Origin: Devosia sp. LC5
Lineage (GTDB): Bacteria > Pseudomonadota > Alphaproteobacteria > Rhizobiales > Devosiaceae
NCBI RefSeq assembly: GCF_000735585.1
Contig: NZ_JNNO01000043.1
Span: forward strand, 62,001 to 126,000
Reading direction: 5' to 3'
DNA: 64,000 nt
Shown: piece by piece, positions 23,853 through 32,812 of the stretch
Layout of the letters: the number at the start of each line of letters is the position of its first letter
Position numbering within the stretch: the first letter of the stretch is position 1
Translations under genes and position numbers: made by a program
The notes under the pieces: model-generated
What the model saw: the letters and a program-made list of their open reading frames with translations, nothing else
Databases searched by the model: none
What the model was told of the DNA's origin: nothing

Positions 23853-24408
23853 GGGACGACCAAGGAAGATGGGCGTGAAGCGGACACCATCGGGCCGCGC
23901 ATCAAGGGCAGACGCCGTTCCGGCCAACATGGAGGCCATCCTGCTGCGCATGAAGATGTTCGGCCTGTCGGAGAAGGACGCGCGCGACCAGAAGGCGGCC
24001 ACGTTCATCGGCCGGCTCAATCTGACCGACAAGAAGGCACTGATCAGCAACGCCCAATACGATGCCGCAGCGGCCTTCCTCGAGGTCTACGACAAGTACA
24101 AGCGGGCAATCGGCGCACCCGATGCATCCAAGCAGTCTGGGGGCGTTGGTGGCGGCGAGGCCACAGACGATTATGCCCGCTGGTGCCAAGCGGCAAAGGC
24201 CAAGTATGATGCCGCAATCGAAGCGGTGCGCGTTGAGCAGGGTATCTACGAGAACCGCGGCGCCAACCTCTATGCCGCGCTCGATTATCTCGTTTGCCGC
24301 GATCAGCAGCACTGGCATATGGTAGGGGACTGCCGGCTGGCGCTTAATGCCTTGGCGCATCATTTCGGGCTGATGGGGAAAACCAAACGCATGCAGATGG
24401 CGGCATAG
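23845..24408 (+). CDS. hypothetical phage protein with basic AT-hook-like start
   Basis: 187 residues. It begins MAKGRPRKMGVKRTPSGRAS, including a GRPRK AT-hook-like core, then a helical body (AKAKYDAAIEAVRVEQGIYE; HMVGDCRLALNALAHHFGL). Its place at the end of the early region could suit a late-gene activator, but I recognise no family. Confidence 0.7.
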   Translation: MAKGRPRKMGVKRTPSGRASRADAVPANMEAILLRMKMFGLSEKDARDQKAATFIGRLNLTDKKALISNAQYDAAAAFLEVYDKYKRAIGAPDASKQSGGVGGGEATDDYARWCQAAKAKYDAAIEAVRVEQGIYENRGANLYAALDYLVCRDQQHWHMVGDCRLALNALAHHFGLMGKTKRMQMAA

Positions 24409-24411
24409 GAG

Positions 24412-24681
24412 ATGACCATGATCGACTGGCAGCCAATCGAGACAGCACCGAAAGATGGAACGCATATTCTCGTCTACACGGATATCGCGACGGTTGACGT
24501 CGTTCACATTGCCTTTTGGGTGGAGGATGAACACGACATGTGGCGAGATCAGGGATTCGATAGCAAGGCCGAATTGATAGGGTGGTGGTCATATACCAGG
24601 AACAGTGTCAGCCAGGACAAACTCGACGAGTGGCGCACCCCAACGCATTGGGCGCCCTACAACCCTCCGGTGACCGCATGA
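24412..24681 (+). CDS. DUF551 family protein
   Basis: 89 residues, W-Q-P-I-E-T-A-P-K-D-G at the start, then ILVYTDIATVDVVHIAFWVE and a C-terminal THWAPYNPP: the DUF551 layout found in many phages. Function unknown. Overlaps the next gene by four bases. Confidence 0.85.
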   Translation: MTMIDWQPIETAPKDGTHILVYTDIATVDVVHIAFWVEDEHDMWRDQGFDSKAELIGWWSYTRNSVSQDKLDEWRTPTHWAPYNPPVTA

Positions 24682-24962
24682 CCATCATTGATCGATTGCG
24701 TGACTGGCTGCGGCGCCCTTTCGTGTCAGGCGGATACGCGGATAAGGCCCCGGATGGCATCCTGGGCAGGCTGTCGGACCCATGGGCAAGTCAGGACGTT
24801 TACGTGGACGCCTATCTGGCTCCAACAAACTGGCAGCAACTAGTCGCCGATATGGGCATAAACCCGCAGCGTGCTGAGCCTCAACCAATCGCGGACCAGA
24901 TCAAGCTGCACGGCTGCACCAACGTACCGAAGGAATTGCCTGCATGGCTACGGAAAGCATGA
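24678..24962 (+). CDS. hypothetical phage protein
   Basis: 94 residues from ATG 24678, MTIIDRLRDWLRRPFVSGGY, with a short amphipathic helix then WASQDVYVDAYLAPTNWQQL. No family recognised. Coupled to DUF551 by an ATGA overlap and overlapping the next gene by 19 bases. Confidence 0.65.
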   Translation: MTIIDRLRDWLRRPFVSGGYADKAPDGILGRLSDPWASQDVYVDAYLAPTNWQQLVADMGINPQRAEPQPIADQIKLHGCTNVPKELPAWLRKA

Positions 24963-25246
24963 TTGAGCGCGTGGCGCGATCGCTGCTTGCCGCCGATTAC
25001 CCTGATGATGTTGGTGGCGAGATGGAGCATCTTTGGTGGGACCGGCATGGCCACACCTATTTTAGATATGCCCGCGCCGCCATTGAGGCTATGCGAGAGC
25101 CGACTGACGAGATGCTGGCCGCGGTGCGAGCTGCGGCATCCGACCAGATCTACTCTAACGGTATTGGTCACGCCGACCTGGAGGATGGAGCGGAAGCGGA
25201 AATCATAACAGCTATGATCGGCGCGGCCTCAAAAGCAGCCCCTTGA
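24944..25246 (+). CDS. hypothetical phage protein
   Basis: 100 residues: MATESMIERVARSLLAADYP, a C-terminal helix, and FRYARAAIEAMREPTDEMLA. The same N-terminal helix motif occurs in the leftward gene at 8508-9212. Last gene before the early-operon terminator. Function unknown. Confidence 0.7.
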   Translation: MATESMIERVARSLLAADYPDDVGGEMEHLWWDRHGHTYFRYARAAIEAMREPTDEMLAAVRAAASDQIYSNGIGHADLEDGAEAEIITAMIGAASKAAP

Positions 25247-25307
25247 CGAAACTCGCGAACAGCGCCATTAAGTCATTATTCCATTTTCAGACTATCGTCT
25301 GAACCGA

Positions 25308-25337
25308 CCCGCCAAGCGAAAGCTGAGGCGGGTTTTG
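25308..25337 (+). terminator. early-operon intrinsic terminator
   Basis: CCCGCC (25308-25313), 13-base loop, GGCGGG (25327-25332), then TTTTGT. It lies 60 bp after the last early gene. Confidence 0.75.
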
Positions 25338-25463
25338 TGTTTGGGGTGGCCCTCAGCGGCGAGGAGTCATTAAACGACAATGGACCTATTCCACGCGCCC
25401 CAATCCTGACAACCGGCCTGTTCACCCAACTTGTGCAAGAAATGCACAGGTTCGATGAGCAGG

Positions 25464-25832
25464 TCAGGAATAGGCGCCGTGGAAGCCCGCCGCGAGGAAT
25501 AGGCTACCCACCAGAAACGTCACAATGGATAGCAAGATCATCACTATGCCCGTTATCTGGGCGGTGTTTGATGTGATCCTGTGCTGATCATTCTTTTCGT
25601 CCATCCACTTATCCACGTATCTCGTGGACAAGAACGCCGCGACCCATGCGCATGCAGCTAATGCCAAGCCAACGGACCACCAGATCATCGATGTAAGAAC
25701 AGCCCCTGCGACCGGAGCCGGGATTGTCGATAGCTGCGTCAGTAGCGCTACCGCAGCGCCACCATTCAGCAGTGTCACTGTTTTGATCGCACCACGTGCA
25801 TTTTCGATCGACTCTTGTCTGTAGTCTACCAA
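25464..25832 (-). CDS. leftward phage membrane protein
   Basis: 122 residues with hydrophobic segments at about 20-35, 42-66 and 92-116 (GIVMILLSIVTFLVGSLFLA); N-terminus MVDYRQESIENARGAIKTVT. It points against the surrounding rightward operons and lies between the early terminator and packaging genes: the position of a lysogenic-conversion or superinfection-exclusion gene. No family recognised. Confidence 0.72.
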   Translation of the reverse strand: MVDYRQESIENARGAIKTVTLLNGGAAVALLTQLSTIPAPVAGAVLTSMIWWSVGLALAACAWVAAFLSTRYVDKWMDEKNDQHRITSNTAQITGIVMILLSIVTFLVGSLFLAAGFHGAYS

Positions 25833-25844
25833 GGCAAGCCCTCC

Positions 25845-26204
25845 ATGCCGAAGCTTACCACCCTCAAGCCCAGGCTAAGCAAGATGGCTCCTCGGCTTTC
25901 TTCAGCCAGGCAGGTGAGGGACACGCGGTATAGCCCTGATGCCACCGTTCGTGGCTGGTACAAGTCGGCAAGGTGGCAGGCACTCAGGGACACGGTATTA
26001 GCCCGTGATCTGTACACGTGCAGGCAGACCGGCGTTCTACTTTATGGCGACTACCCAGCTCCGAACAGTCCAGTGGTTGACCACGTCATCCCGCACAAAG
26101 GCGATGAGCGCCTGTTCTGGGACATCACCAACCTTCAGGCCGTAAGCAAGGCCTACCACGATAGCGATAAGCGCAGGATGGAGATGGGTGATGCGCATCA
26201 TTGA
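25845..26204 (+). CDS. HNH endonuclease of the packaging module
   Basis: 119 residues from ATG 25845. Core motifs: YTCRQTGVLL, VVDHVIPHKGD, WDITNLQAVSKAYHDSDKRR. Phages of the HK97 type often place such an HNH beside terminase, where it assists cleavage during packaging. The first cysteine pair is incomplete, so zinc binding may differ. Overlaps the next gene. Confidence 0.88.
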   Translation: MPKLTTLKPRLSKMAPRLSSARQVRDTRYSPDATVRGWYKSARWQALRDTVLARDLYTCRQTGVLLYGDYPAPNSPVVDHVIPHKGDERLFWDITNLQAVSKAYHDSDKRRMEMGDAHH

Positions 26205-26403
26205 GAAGGGCCGTGGCTACTTCCGAGGTACGCATAAGGGCGCGACGATCGAGATCGAACGCGACCACGATATCCCTGGCCGCAAGTTCTATATTCGCGT
26301 CGCCCATGCCGACGGCGGCATGATGTACGACGGCTATTCGCCCGAAGGTATTGAGACCATAGCCCAGGCCAAGGCTGAGGCCATCCGAGGCGCCTGTCTC
26401 TGA
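26188..26403 (+). CDS. hypothetical phage protein
   Basis: 71 residues from a GTG followed by ATG (start may be 26191). MRIIEKGRGYFRGTHKGATI then RDHDIPGRKFYIRVAHADGG, ending in a helix: a compact alpha/beta protein. Lies between HNH and terminase. Function unknown. Confidence 0.68.
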   Translation: MMRIIEKGRGYFRGTHKGATIEIERDHDIPGRKFYIRVAHADGGMMYDGYSPEGIETIAQAKAEAIRGACL

Positions 26404-26458
26404 CCAAGGGGGGGGCACCAAGAAGTCTGAAAAGCCCTCTTCTTCCGGACCCACGGCG

Positions 26459-26480
26459 CCCTCACAGAGGGATTTTTTCC
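26459..26480 (+). terminator. intrinsic terminator before terminase
   Basis: CCCTC-ACA-GAGGG stem followed by ATTTTTTCC. Short stem but a good T tract, 18 bp before the terminase small-subunit start. Confidence 0.6.
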
Positions 26481-26497
26481 TCTGGTGGAAAATCAGG

Positions 26498-27091
26498 GTG
26501 CGAACCAAGGCGCGAACCAAACCGATGAACGCCAAAAAAACAGCCACTGACTGGCCTGCTATCGAGGCCGAATATCGAGCCGGAAAGCAGAGTATCCGGG
26601 CGATTGCCGAGTGGTTCCAGATTTCAGATACGGCGATCCGCAAGGAAGCCAAGAAGCGCAAATGGGTCCGCGCGAACCAGCCATCAGGTTCGCAGGAATC
26701 GGCGGGTGCGAACCGGCCTGCGATTGCCGCGACGGTGCCGGAAGTTTCGAAGGTCGAGGAAGTCCTCGGCCGTGGTCGCAACCTGGCCGAGCGGATGCTC
26801 GATGAGCTGGGCGCCGAGACGCTCCACAAGGGCGAGATGGAGACCATCATCGAGCTGTCGGAAACCGATCCTGATCGGCTCCAGGCTCTGCGCCAGGCCG
26901 TCAGCCTGCCGGTGCGGGCCAAGACGCTGCAGACGATCGCACTGGCACTGAAGACGATGGGCGAGACCGCGACGGAGCAGCCGAAGGGCAAGAAGGCTGC
27001 GCAGAAGAGCGCGGCCGATGCGGCAACCGGCCCGGGCGGCAAGTTTGCGCCGCGGCCAGGCCCGCCCCAGCTGTCGGTTGTCGGTAAGTGA
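26498..27091 (+). CDS. terminase small subunit
   Basis: DNA-recognition subunit of packaging. An N-terminal helix-turn-helix (IEAEYRAGKQSIRAIAEWFQ, SDTAIRKEAKKRKW) is followed by a helical region and a basic, low-complexity tail. The GTG at 26498 has GGTGG upstream; ATG 26525 is an alternative (188 residues). Its stop overlaps the large-subunit start by four bases. Confidence 0.88.
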   Translation: MRTKARTKPMNAKKTATDWPAIEAEYRAGKQSIRAIAEWFQISDTAIRKEAKKRKWVRANQPSGSQESAGANRPAIAATVPEVSKVEEVLGRGRNLAERMLDELGAETLHKGEMETIIELSETDPDRLQALRQAVSLPVRAKTLQTIALALKTMGETATEQPKGKKAAQKSAADAATGPGGKFAPRPGPPQLSVVGK

Positions 27092-28863
27092 CACCGGAAT
27101 GGACGACTGCGTGTCCCGATTGGGAGCAACGGATTGTCGCGCAACGGTCTCTGATCCCGTTTCGCCCGCTGTTCCCGGCCGAGGCAGAGCATGCTTTGGG
27201 CGTTTTCAAGGCCCTGAAGGTCGTGGATTTGCCCGGCCAGCCGACGTTTGGCGAGGTCAGCGACCAGTGGGTGTTCGATTTCGTCGCCGCGATCTTCGGA
27301 TCCTATGACGCGGACACCGGCAAGCAGCTGGTGACCGAGTTCTTCCTGCTCATTAGCAAGAAGAACACGAAGTCGACCATTGCCGCGGCGATCATGCTGA
27401 CGGCGCTGATCGTCAACTGGCGGCACAACGAGGAATTGCTGATCCTGGCGCCGACGATCGAGGTTGCCCAGAACAGCTACAAGCCGGCGGCCGCCATGGT
27501 GCGTGCCGATCCGGAACTGGACGCAAATGCGGGTGAGGGCGGGTTCCTCACGGTTCAGGACCATATCCGGACCATCAAGCATCTGGGCAATGACGCCATG
27601 CTGAAGGTCGTGGCGGCAGATACCGACACCGTGTCGGGCAAGAAGTCGGGCCGTATCCTGATCGATGAGCTTTGGGTCTTCGGCAAGCGGGCCGGCGCGG
27701 ACGCGATGTTGCGCGAGGCCACTGGCGGCCTGGTTTCCCGGCCTGAAGGCTTCGTGATCTCGCTCTCGACGCAAAGCGACGATCCGCCGGCAGGCGTTTT
27801 CAAGGCGAAACTGGACTATGCCCGCCAGGTGCGGGACGGCCAGATCGTCAATCGTAAGTTTTTGCCGGTGCTCTACGAGTTTCCGGAGAAGATGGTCGAG
27901 GCCAAAGCCTACGAGGATCCGGCCAATTTCTATGTGACCAACCCGAATTTGGGCCGGTCAGTCAGCCAGGAATGGCTGGAAGAGGAGATGATTAAGGAGC
28001 TGTCGGGCGACAAGACGACGCTCGCGACGTTCCTGGCCAAGCATTTGAACGTCGAGATCGGGATGAACCTGCGGTCAAACCGCTGGGCTGGTGCTGACCA
28101 TTGGACGGCGGCGGAAGACGCCGAGCTTGCCTCGCTTTCGCACTATGAGGCGCTGGACCGACTGCTCGAGCGCAGCGAAGTTGCCGTGGTCGGTATCGAC
28201 GGCGGCGGCCTCGATGACTTGTTCGGCCTCAACGTCCTCGGCCGCGAGCCGGGTGAGATCGAGGTCAACATTGAGATCGACGGCGTGAAGGTCACGCGGA
28301 AAATGAAGCGCTGGCTGTCCTGGTCGCATGCCTGGTGTCATTCCGGGGTGCTGAAACGCCGGCCAAAGATCGTCACGACGCTGCAACGCATCCAGGCCAA
28401 GGGCGAATTGACCATTCTGGAAGACCCGCTCGGCGACGTTGCGACCATCATCGAGCACATCAGCCGCATCAAAAGCATGGGGCTGCTGGGCGGGGTGGCG
28501 GTCGACGCCTCCGGCCTGGGCGAAATGGAAGATGCCCTCGATGAAATCGGGGTCACGCAGGAATCGGGATTGCTGGTTGCGGCGCCGCAGGGCGGCTGGA
28601 TGATGTCCAGCATCAAGGGCGCCGAGCGGCGCCTGGCGTCGGGGCTGCTGAAGCATGCCGGCGGGCCGCTCATGAACTGGTGCGTGCCGAACCTGAAAAT
28701 CGAACCGACAGCAACCGGCATCCGGGCGACGAAACAGACGGCTGGCGATGCCAAGATCGACCCGGCCATGGCGATGTTCAACGCGGTCACGCTGATGGCC
28801 CGCAACCCGGCCGCGGCCGGCGGGCCGTCCGTATACGCCTCGCGCGGCGCGCTGGTCCTTTAG
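27088..28863 (+). CDS. terminase large subunit
   Basis: Packaging motor and nuclease, 591 residues from a GTG start. Walker A-like SKKNTKST at residues 90-97, Walker B GRILIDELWVF (Asp193, Glu194). Acidic residues of the C-terminal nuclease are in VVGIDGGGLDDLFG and AVDASGLGEMED. HK97-like family; no frameshift seen. Confidence 0.93.
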   Translation: MTPEWTTACPDWEQRIVAQRSLIPFRPLFPAEAEHALGVFKALKVVDLPGQPTFGEVSDQWVFDFVAAIFGSYDADTGKQLVTEFFLLISKKNTKSTIAAAIMLTALIVNWRHNEELLILAPTIEVAQNSYKPAAAMVRADPELDANAGEGGFLTVQDHIRTIKHLGNDAMLKVVAADTDTVSGKKSGRILIDELWVFGKRAGADAMLREATGGLVSRPEGFVISLSTQSDDPPAGVFKAKLDYARQVRDGQIVNRKFLPVLYEFPEKMVEAKAYEDPANFYVTNPNLGRSVSQEWLEEEMIKELSGDKTTLATFLAKHLNVEIGMNLRSNRWAGADHWTAAEDAELASLSHYEALDRLLERSEVAVVGIDGGGLDDLFGLNVLGREPGEIEVNIEIDGVKVTRKMKRWLSWSHAWCHSGVLKRRPKIVTTLQRIQAKGELTILEDPLGDVATIIEHISRIKSMGLLGGVAVDASGLGEMEDALDEIGVTQESGLLVAAPQGGWMMSSIKGAERRLASGLLKHAGGPLMNWCVPNLKIEPTATGIRATKQTAGDAKIDPAMAMFNAVTLMARNPAAAGGPSVYASRGALVL

Positions 28864-28872
28864 GAGAACGCA

Positions 28873-30165
28873 ATGGCATTTTGGGACCGCTGGTTCGGGG
28901 GCGCTTCGTCTCCGGCGGCATTGCCGCGCGTTGAGCCTCGGGCGATGAGCAGCGGCGGCGTTGTGATCAACACGCCATCGCAACTCGAGGAGTACCTGCA
29001 GGGCGGCACCGAGAGCATCAGCGGCGAGCGCGTAAATGCAAACGCGGCGATGAAGATCGCTGCTGTCTATGCCTGCGTGCGCATCATTTCCGGTGCGGTC
29101 GCAACGCTACCGCTCCACATCAAGCGGCGCATCGATGAGCGCACGCGCGAAGACGCCTCGGACTCCGAGCTATGGAAAGTGATCCGCCGCCGGCCGAACA
29201 AGTGGCAGAAACCAAATCAATTTCGCCGCATGATGCAGGCGCACATCCTGTTGCGCGGCAATGCCTATGCGATGATTGTGCGCACGGCGGTCAAGAAAGA
29301 GGTTCAGGCCCTAATCCCGCTACACCCTGATCGAGTGACGCCGCGCCAGCGTGCCGACATGCTTATGGAATATGTGTGGAGCAGACCGGATGGCCGGCAG
29401 GTCGTGCTTCAGCAACACGAGGTGTTCCACCTCTTCGGCCTTAGCTTGGACGGTATTACCGGCGTTACGCCCATCACCTATGCCCGCGAAACCATGGGCC
29501 TGTCGTTGGCGATGGAGCGCCACGGCGCCAAGACCTTCAAGAATGGCGCAGTGGTTGGCCACGTTCTAACCCATCCGGGCAAGCTAGGTGGTGAGGGGGT
29601 CACAAACCTCAAGGCCAGCCTGGAATCGTACCGCTCCGGCGGGGAGAACGAAGGCCGCGATCTGGTTCTCGAAGAAGGGATGAAGGTCGAAAAGCTTGGC
29701 ATGTCATCGGCCGATGCGCAGTGGGTCGAAAGCCGCAAGCTAAGCCGCACCGACATCTTCATGTTCTTCGGTCTTCCGCCTCATATGGCAGGCGACACCG
29801 AAAAGAGCACCAGCTGGGGCACAGGCATTGAGGCCCAGCAGCAAGGATTCCTGGCCTTCACCCTCGAGGACCATCTGGTCATGTGGGAGGAGGGTATCAC
29901 GGTCGACCTGACGCCAGAGGGCAGCGACCTTTACGCCAAATTCAACCGCAACGCGCTGGTGCGCGCGGACCTCAAGACCCGCACAGCGCACTACGTCGCG
30001 ATGCTGCAGTGGGGCGTCTACAGCCCCGATAAGGTGCTGGGTTTGGAAGACGAGAACCCGCGCGAGGACGGCCAGGGCGGGATCTACTACGACCCGCCCA
30101 ATACGGCGGGCGGCCAGGACAAACCCGAACAGGAGACCGGCGATGAGCCTTCGCAAACTGCCTGA
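28873..30165 (+). CDS. portal protein, HK97 type
   Basis: 430 residues. AAVYACVRIISGAVATLPLH near the N-terminus, WQKPNQFRRMMQAHILLRGN and FMFFGLPPHMAGDTEKST are typical of phage portals. Forms the dodecameric DNA gate at one capsid vertex. The C-terminus overlaps the protease gene by 23 bases. Confidence 0.94.
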   Translation: MAFWDRWFGGASSPAALPRVEPRAMSSGGVVINTPSQLEEYLQGGTESISGERVNANAAMKIAAVYACVRIISGAVATLPLHIKRRIDERTREDASDSELWKVIRRRPNKWQKPNQFRRMMQAHILLRGNAYAMIVRTAVKKEVQALIPLHPDRVTPRQRADMLMEYVWSRPDGRQVVLQQHEVFHLFGLSLDGITGVTPITYARETMGLSLAMERHGAKTFKNGAVVGHVLTHPGKLGGEGVTNLKASLESYRSGGENEGRDLVLEEGMKVEKLGMSSADAQWVESRKLSRTDIFMFFGLPPHMAGDTEKSTSWGTGIEAQQQGFLAFTLEDHLVMWEEGITVDLTPEGSDLYAKFNRNALVRADLKTRTAHYVAMLQWGVYSPDKVLGLEDENPREDGQGGIYYDPPNTAGGQDKPEQETGDEPSQTA

Positions 30166-31000
30166 AATCAAGGCCTTGCAGAAACCCGCCAACTTCCAGG
30201 CCGATGCTCCAGGTGAGGCGTTTGAGGCATGGGCAGCCCAGCCGAAGGCAGCCGGCGCCACCGAGAACAACGTCATCTCGATCTTCGATATCATCGGGGA
30301 GGACTGGTGGACTGGCGAGGGGTTCACTGCCAAGCGATGCTCGGCGGCACTTCGGACCATCGGCAACGCTGACGTTCGGGTCCAGGTCAACTCGCCTGGT
30401 GGCGACGTGTTCGAGGGCCTGGCGATTTACAATCTGCTGCGCGCTCATCCTGCAAAGGTCACCATTGAGGTGATGGGCATCGCCGCCTCGGCCGCGTCCA
30501 TCATTGCCATGGCGGGAGACGAGATCGTCATGGGGCTGGGCACCTTCATCATGGTGCACAACGCCTGGGGCGTTGTTGTGGGCAATCGGCACGAGCTGGC
30601 AGAGGCAGCCGGCCTTTTCGAAACCTTCGACAACGCGCTGATCGACATCTACGAGGCCCGCACCGAGCGCAAGCGTGGCGACATTGAAGCCCTGATGGAT
30701 GCCGAAACCTTCATGGGCCCGAGCGAGGCCATCAAGAACGGTTTCGCCGATCGCCTCGACAATGACCTGGGCGCCGACCTGCCCGAAGCCAAGAATTCCG
30801 ACCGCAGCCTTATTGCTCGCCGCCAAACAGAGGCAGCGCTGGCTAAGGCCGGTCACACCCGATCCGCCCGGCAGGAGATCCTTGCCGAACTCGGACACAT
30901 CGACCCGGCCCTGCGCGATGCAAGCCGGACCCCCGCCGCGCGTGATGCAGGCGTCTCTGCAGCTTCCCTCCGGGAGCTGATCAACACCATCCGGTCATAA
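30143..31000 (+). CDS. prohead protease, ClpP-like (S14)
   Basis: 285 residues. The ClpP fold shows VQVNSPGGDVFEGLAIYNLL, the nucleophile in GIAASAAS (Ser116) and the catalytic His139 in IMVHNAWG. It processes the capsid protein during head maturation. The C-terminal 80 residues are helical and may act as scaffold. Confidence 0.94.
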   Translation: MSLRKLPEIKALQKPANFQADAPGEAFEAWAAQPKAAGATENNVISIFDIIGEDWWTGEGFTAKRCSAALRTIGNADVRVQVNSPGGDVFEGLAIYNLLRAHPAKVTIEVMGIAASAASIIAMAGDEIVMGLGTFIMVHNAWGVVVGNRHELAEAAGLFETFDNALIDIYEARTERKRGDIEALMDAETFMGPSEAIKNGFADRLDNDLGADLPEAKNSDRSLIARRQTEAALAKAGHTRSARQEILAELGHIDPALRDASRTPAARDAGVSAASLRELINTIRS

Positions 31001-31017
31001 CCCCGAAAGGAACGACC

Positions 31018-32310
31018 ATGCAGCACGCTCTGCTGAACCCGCGCGCCCGCGGGCTGGTTTCTGTTCGCGCCGATGCGTCCGAACAGACCAAGCTCTTCGC
31101 CGAACTCCGCACCTCTTTTGAGGAATTCAAGGCGGCCCGCGAAGAAGAAATCAAGGGCCTCAACGCCAAGTTTGACGACGTTGTCAGCCGCGAGAAGGTG
31201 GACCGCATCAATGCGGAAATCACCGACCTTAACAAGGCCCTCAACGAGGTCAATGCCGCCATTGCCGCGTCGGTCATTGGTCCTGCCGGCGGCGTCAACC
31301 ATGATCCCGACGTCCTGGCCCACTCGACGGCGTTCAACACCTGGTTCCGCAAGGGCGACCGGGCGCTCGACGCCGACATGCGCGAGCTCGAGGTCAAGGC
31401 GAAGATGACCACGCAGTCCGACCCGGACGGCGGGTTTCTCGTCCCTGAAGAGACCGAGGCCGGCATCGATCGCGTTCTGGGCACCGTGTCCACCATGCGC
31501 TCGCTGGCTCGTGTGATCTCCATCGGCACCAGCACCTACAAGAAGCTGGTGAATATGGGCGGCGCTGGCGCCGGCTGGGTCGGCGAGGAAGAAGCCCGTC
31601 CGGAGACGGACACCCCGACGCTGCGCGAGATCTCGATCAACGCGGCCGAACTCTACGCCAACCCGGCCATCACGCAGACCGCCCTGGACGACGCCCGCAT
31701 CGATATCGCCGCCTGGCTGGCGGACGAAGTGTCGATCGAGTTCGCCGAGCAGGAAGGCACCGCCTTCATTAGCGGCAACGGCGTGAACAAGCCGCGTGGC
31801 GTCCTGTCCTACGAGGCGGTGGCAAATGCCTCCTATGTGTGGGGGAAGCTCGGCTACGTAGCCTCTGGCAAGGCTGCCGACTTCGCCGACACATCGACCA
31901 CCGTCAGCAAGGCCGATGCGCTTGTCGACCTCTACTATGCGCTGAAGTCCGGCTACCGGAACAACGCATCGTGGCTGATGAGCGATGCAGTGATGGGCAC
32001 CGTGCGGAAGTTCAAGGATGCCGATGGCAACTTCCTCTGGGCTCCCCCGACTGCCGCTGCTGGTGTCGCCACCATCCTGGGCAAGCCGGTCGCCAACGAT
32101 GACAACATGCAGGCGGTCGGCGCTGGCAACTTCCCGATCGCCTTCGGGGATTTCAACCGTGGCTATCTGATCGTTGACCGCTTCGGCGTCCGCGTTCTGC
32201 GCGACCCCTACACCAACAAGCCCTTCGTGCACTTCTACACCACGAAGCGCGTCGGCGGTGGCGTGGTCAACTTCGAAGCGATCAAGCTCCTTAAGATCGC
32301 CGCCTCCTGA
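31018..32310 (+). CDS. major capsid protein, HK97 fold
   Basis: 430 residues. Residues about 18-85 are a coiled-coil delta/scaffold domain (SFEEFKAAREEEIKGLNAKF). The shell protein then follows from about MTTQSDPDGGFLVPEETEAG, with SEDE-type region, NGVNKPRGVL and a GRP-like end. The protease probably removes the delta domain. Confidence 0.95.
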   Translation: MQHALLNPRARGLVSVRADASEQTKLFAELRTSFEEFKAAREEEIKGLNAKFDDVVSREKVDRINAEITDLNKALNEVNAAIAASVIGPAGGVNHDPDVLAHSTAFNTWFRKGDRALDADMRELEVKAKMTTQSDPDGGFLVPEETEAGIDRVLGTVSTMRSLARVISIGTSTYKKLVNMGGAGAGWVGEEEARPETDTPTLREISINAAELYANPAITQTALDDARIDIAAWLADEVSIEFAEQEGTAFISGNGVNKPRGVLSYEAVANASYVWGKLGYVASGKAADFADTSTTVSKADALVDLYYALKSGYRNNASWLMSDAVMGTVRKFKDADGNFLWAPPTAAAGVATILGKPVANDDNMQAVGAGNFPIAFGDFNRGYLIVDRFGVRVLRDPYTNKPFVHFYTTKRVGGGVVNFEAIKLLKIAAS

Positions 32311-32372
32311 TCCATGGCGGGCGGCTTCGGTCGCCCGCTCATCCTCCGTTTCATCTCTGAAAGGACAGTCCC

Positions 32373-32759
32373 ATGAAGGACTTCATTTCCGGCATCGGCA
32401 TAATTGCCGCACTAGCTCCTGCCGTGGTCGCTGCATCTGCCGATGGCCCCGCAGTTGATCTCCAGGGCTTCAACTCTGCCACGCTGATCGTCAACACAGG
32501 CGCGATTGTCGGCGCTGGGCTCTACGATGTGAAGCTCCAGCACAGCGACACCACCACTGGCGGCGACTTTGTCGACGTGCCTGCGGCAGATCTTCTTGGC
32601 GCCCTTCCGGCCGACCTGGCTGCCGCTTCGGTCTACAAGCAGGGCTACAAGGGCACCAAGCGCTACATTCGCGCTGTCATCACCAAGCAGTCTGGCACCT
32701 CGATTGCCGCTGGCGCGGTGATTGTTCGCGGCCATCCCTACGACGCTCCCGTCGCGTAA
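32373..32759 (+). CDS. small head-associated protein
   Basis: 128 residues after capsid. Beta-rich sequence (GFNSATLIVNTGAIVGAGLY, RYIRAVITKQSGTSIAAGAV) resembles phage decoration or capsid-associated proteins found at this position. A direct role is inferred from context. A strong hairpin follows the stop. Confidence 0.75.
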   Translation: MKDFISGIGIIAALAPAVVAASADGPAVDLQGFNSATLIVNTGAIVGAGLYDVKLQHSDTTTGGDFVDVPAADLLGALPADLAAASVYKQGYKGTKRYIRAVITKQSGTSIAAGAVIVRGHPYDAPVA

Positions 32760-32764
32760 GCCAA

Positions 32765-32789
32765 AAAGGGGCGGCCAGTCCGCCCCTTT
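32765..32789 (+). terminator. perfect 10-bp hairpin after capsid module
   Basis: AAAGGGGCGG-CCAGT-CCGCCCCTTT, then CTAACCC. The stem is perfect but the U tract is only three bases. It is either a weak terminator or a processing/stability element separating capsid from connector genes. Confidence 0.6.
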
Positions 32790-32812
32790 CTAACCCTCCC
32801 ATGAGGTCTAGC

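Noticed and set aside
26125..27774. 549-residue open frame on the minus strand over the terminase genes
   Set aside because: It is antisense to clear terminase subunits and reads as low-complexity Arg/Ser/Ala; a product of high-GC codon bias.
30853..32232. 459-residue minus-strand frame over the capsid gene
   Set aside because: Antisense to an unmistakable HK97 capsid protein.
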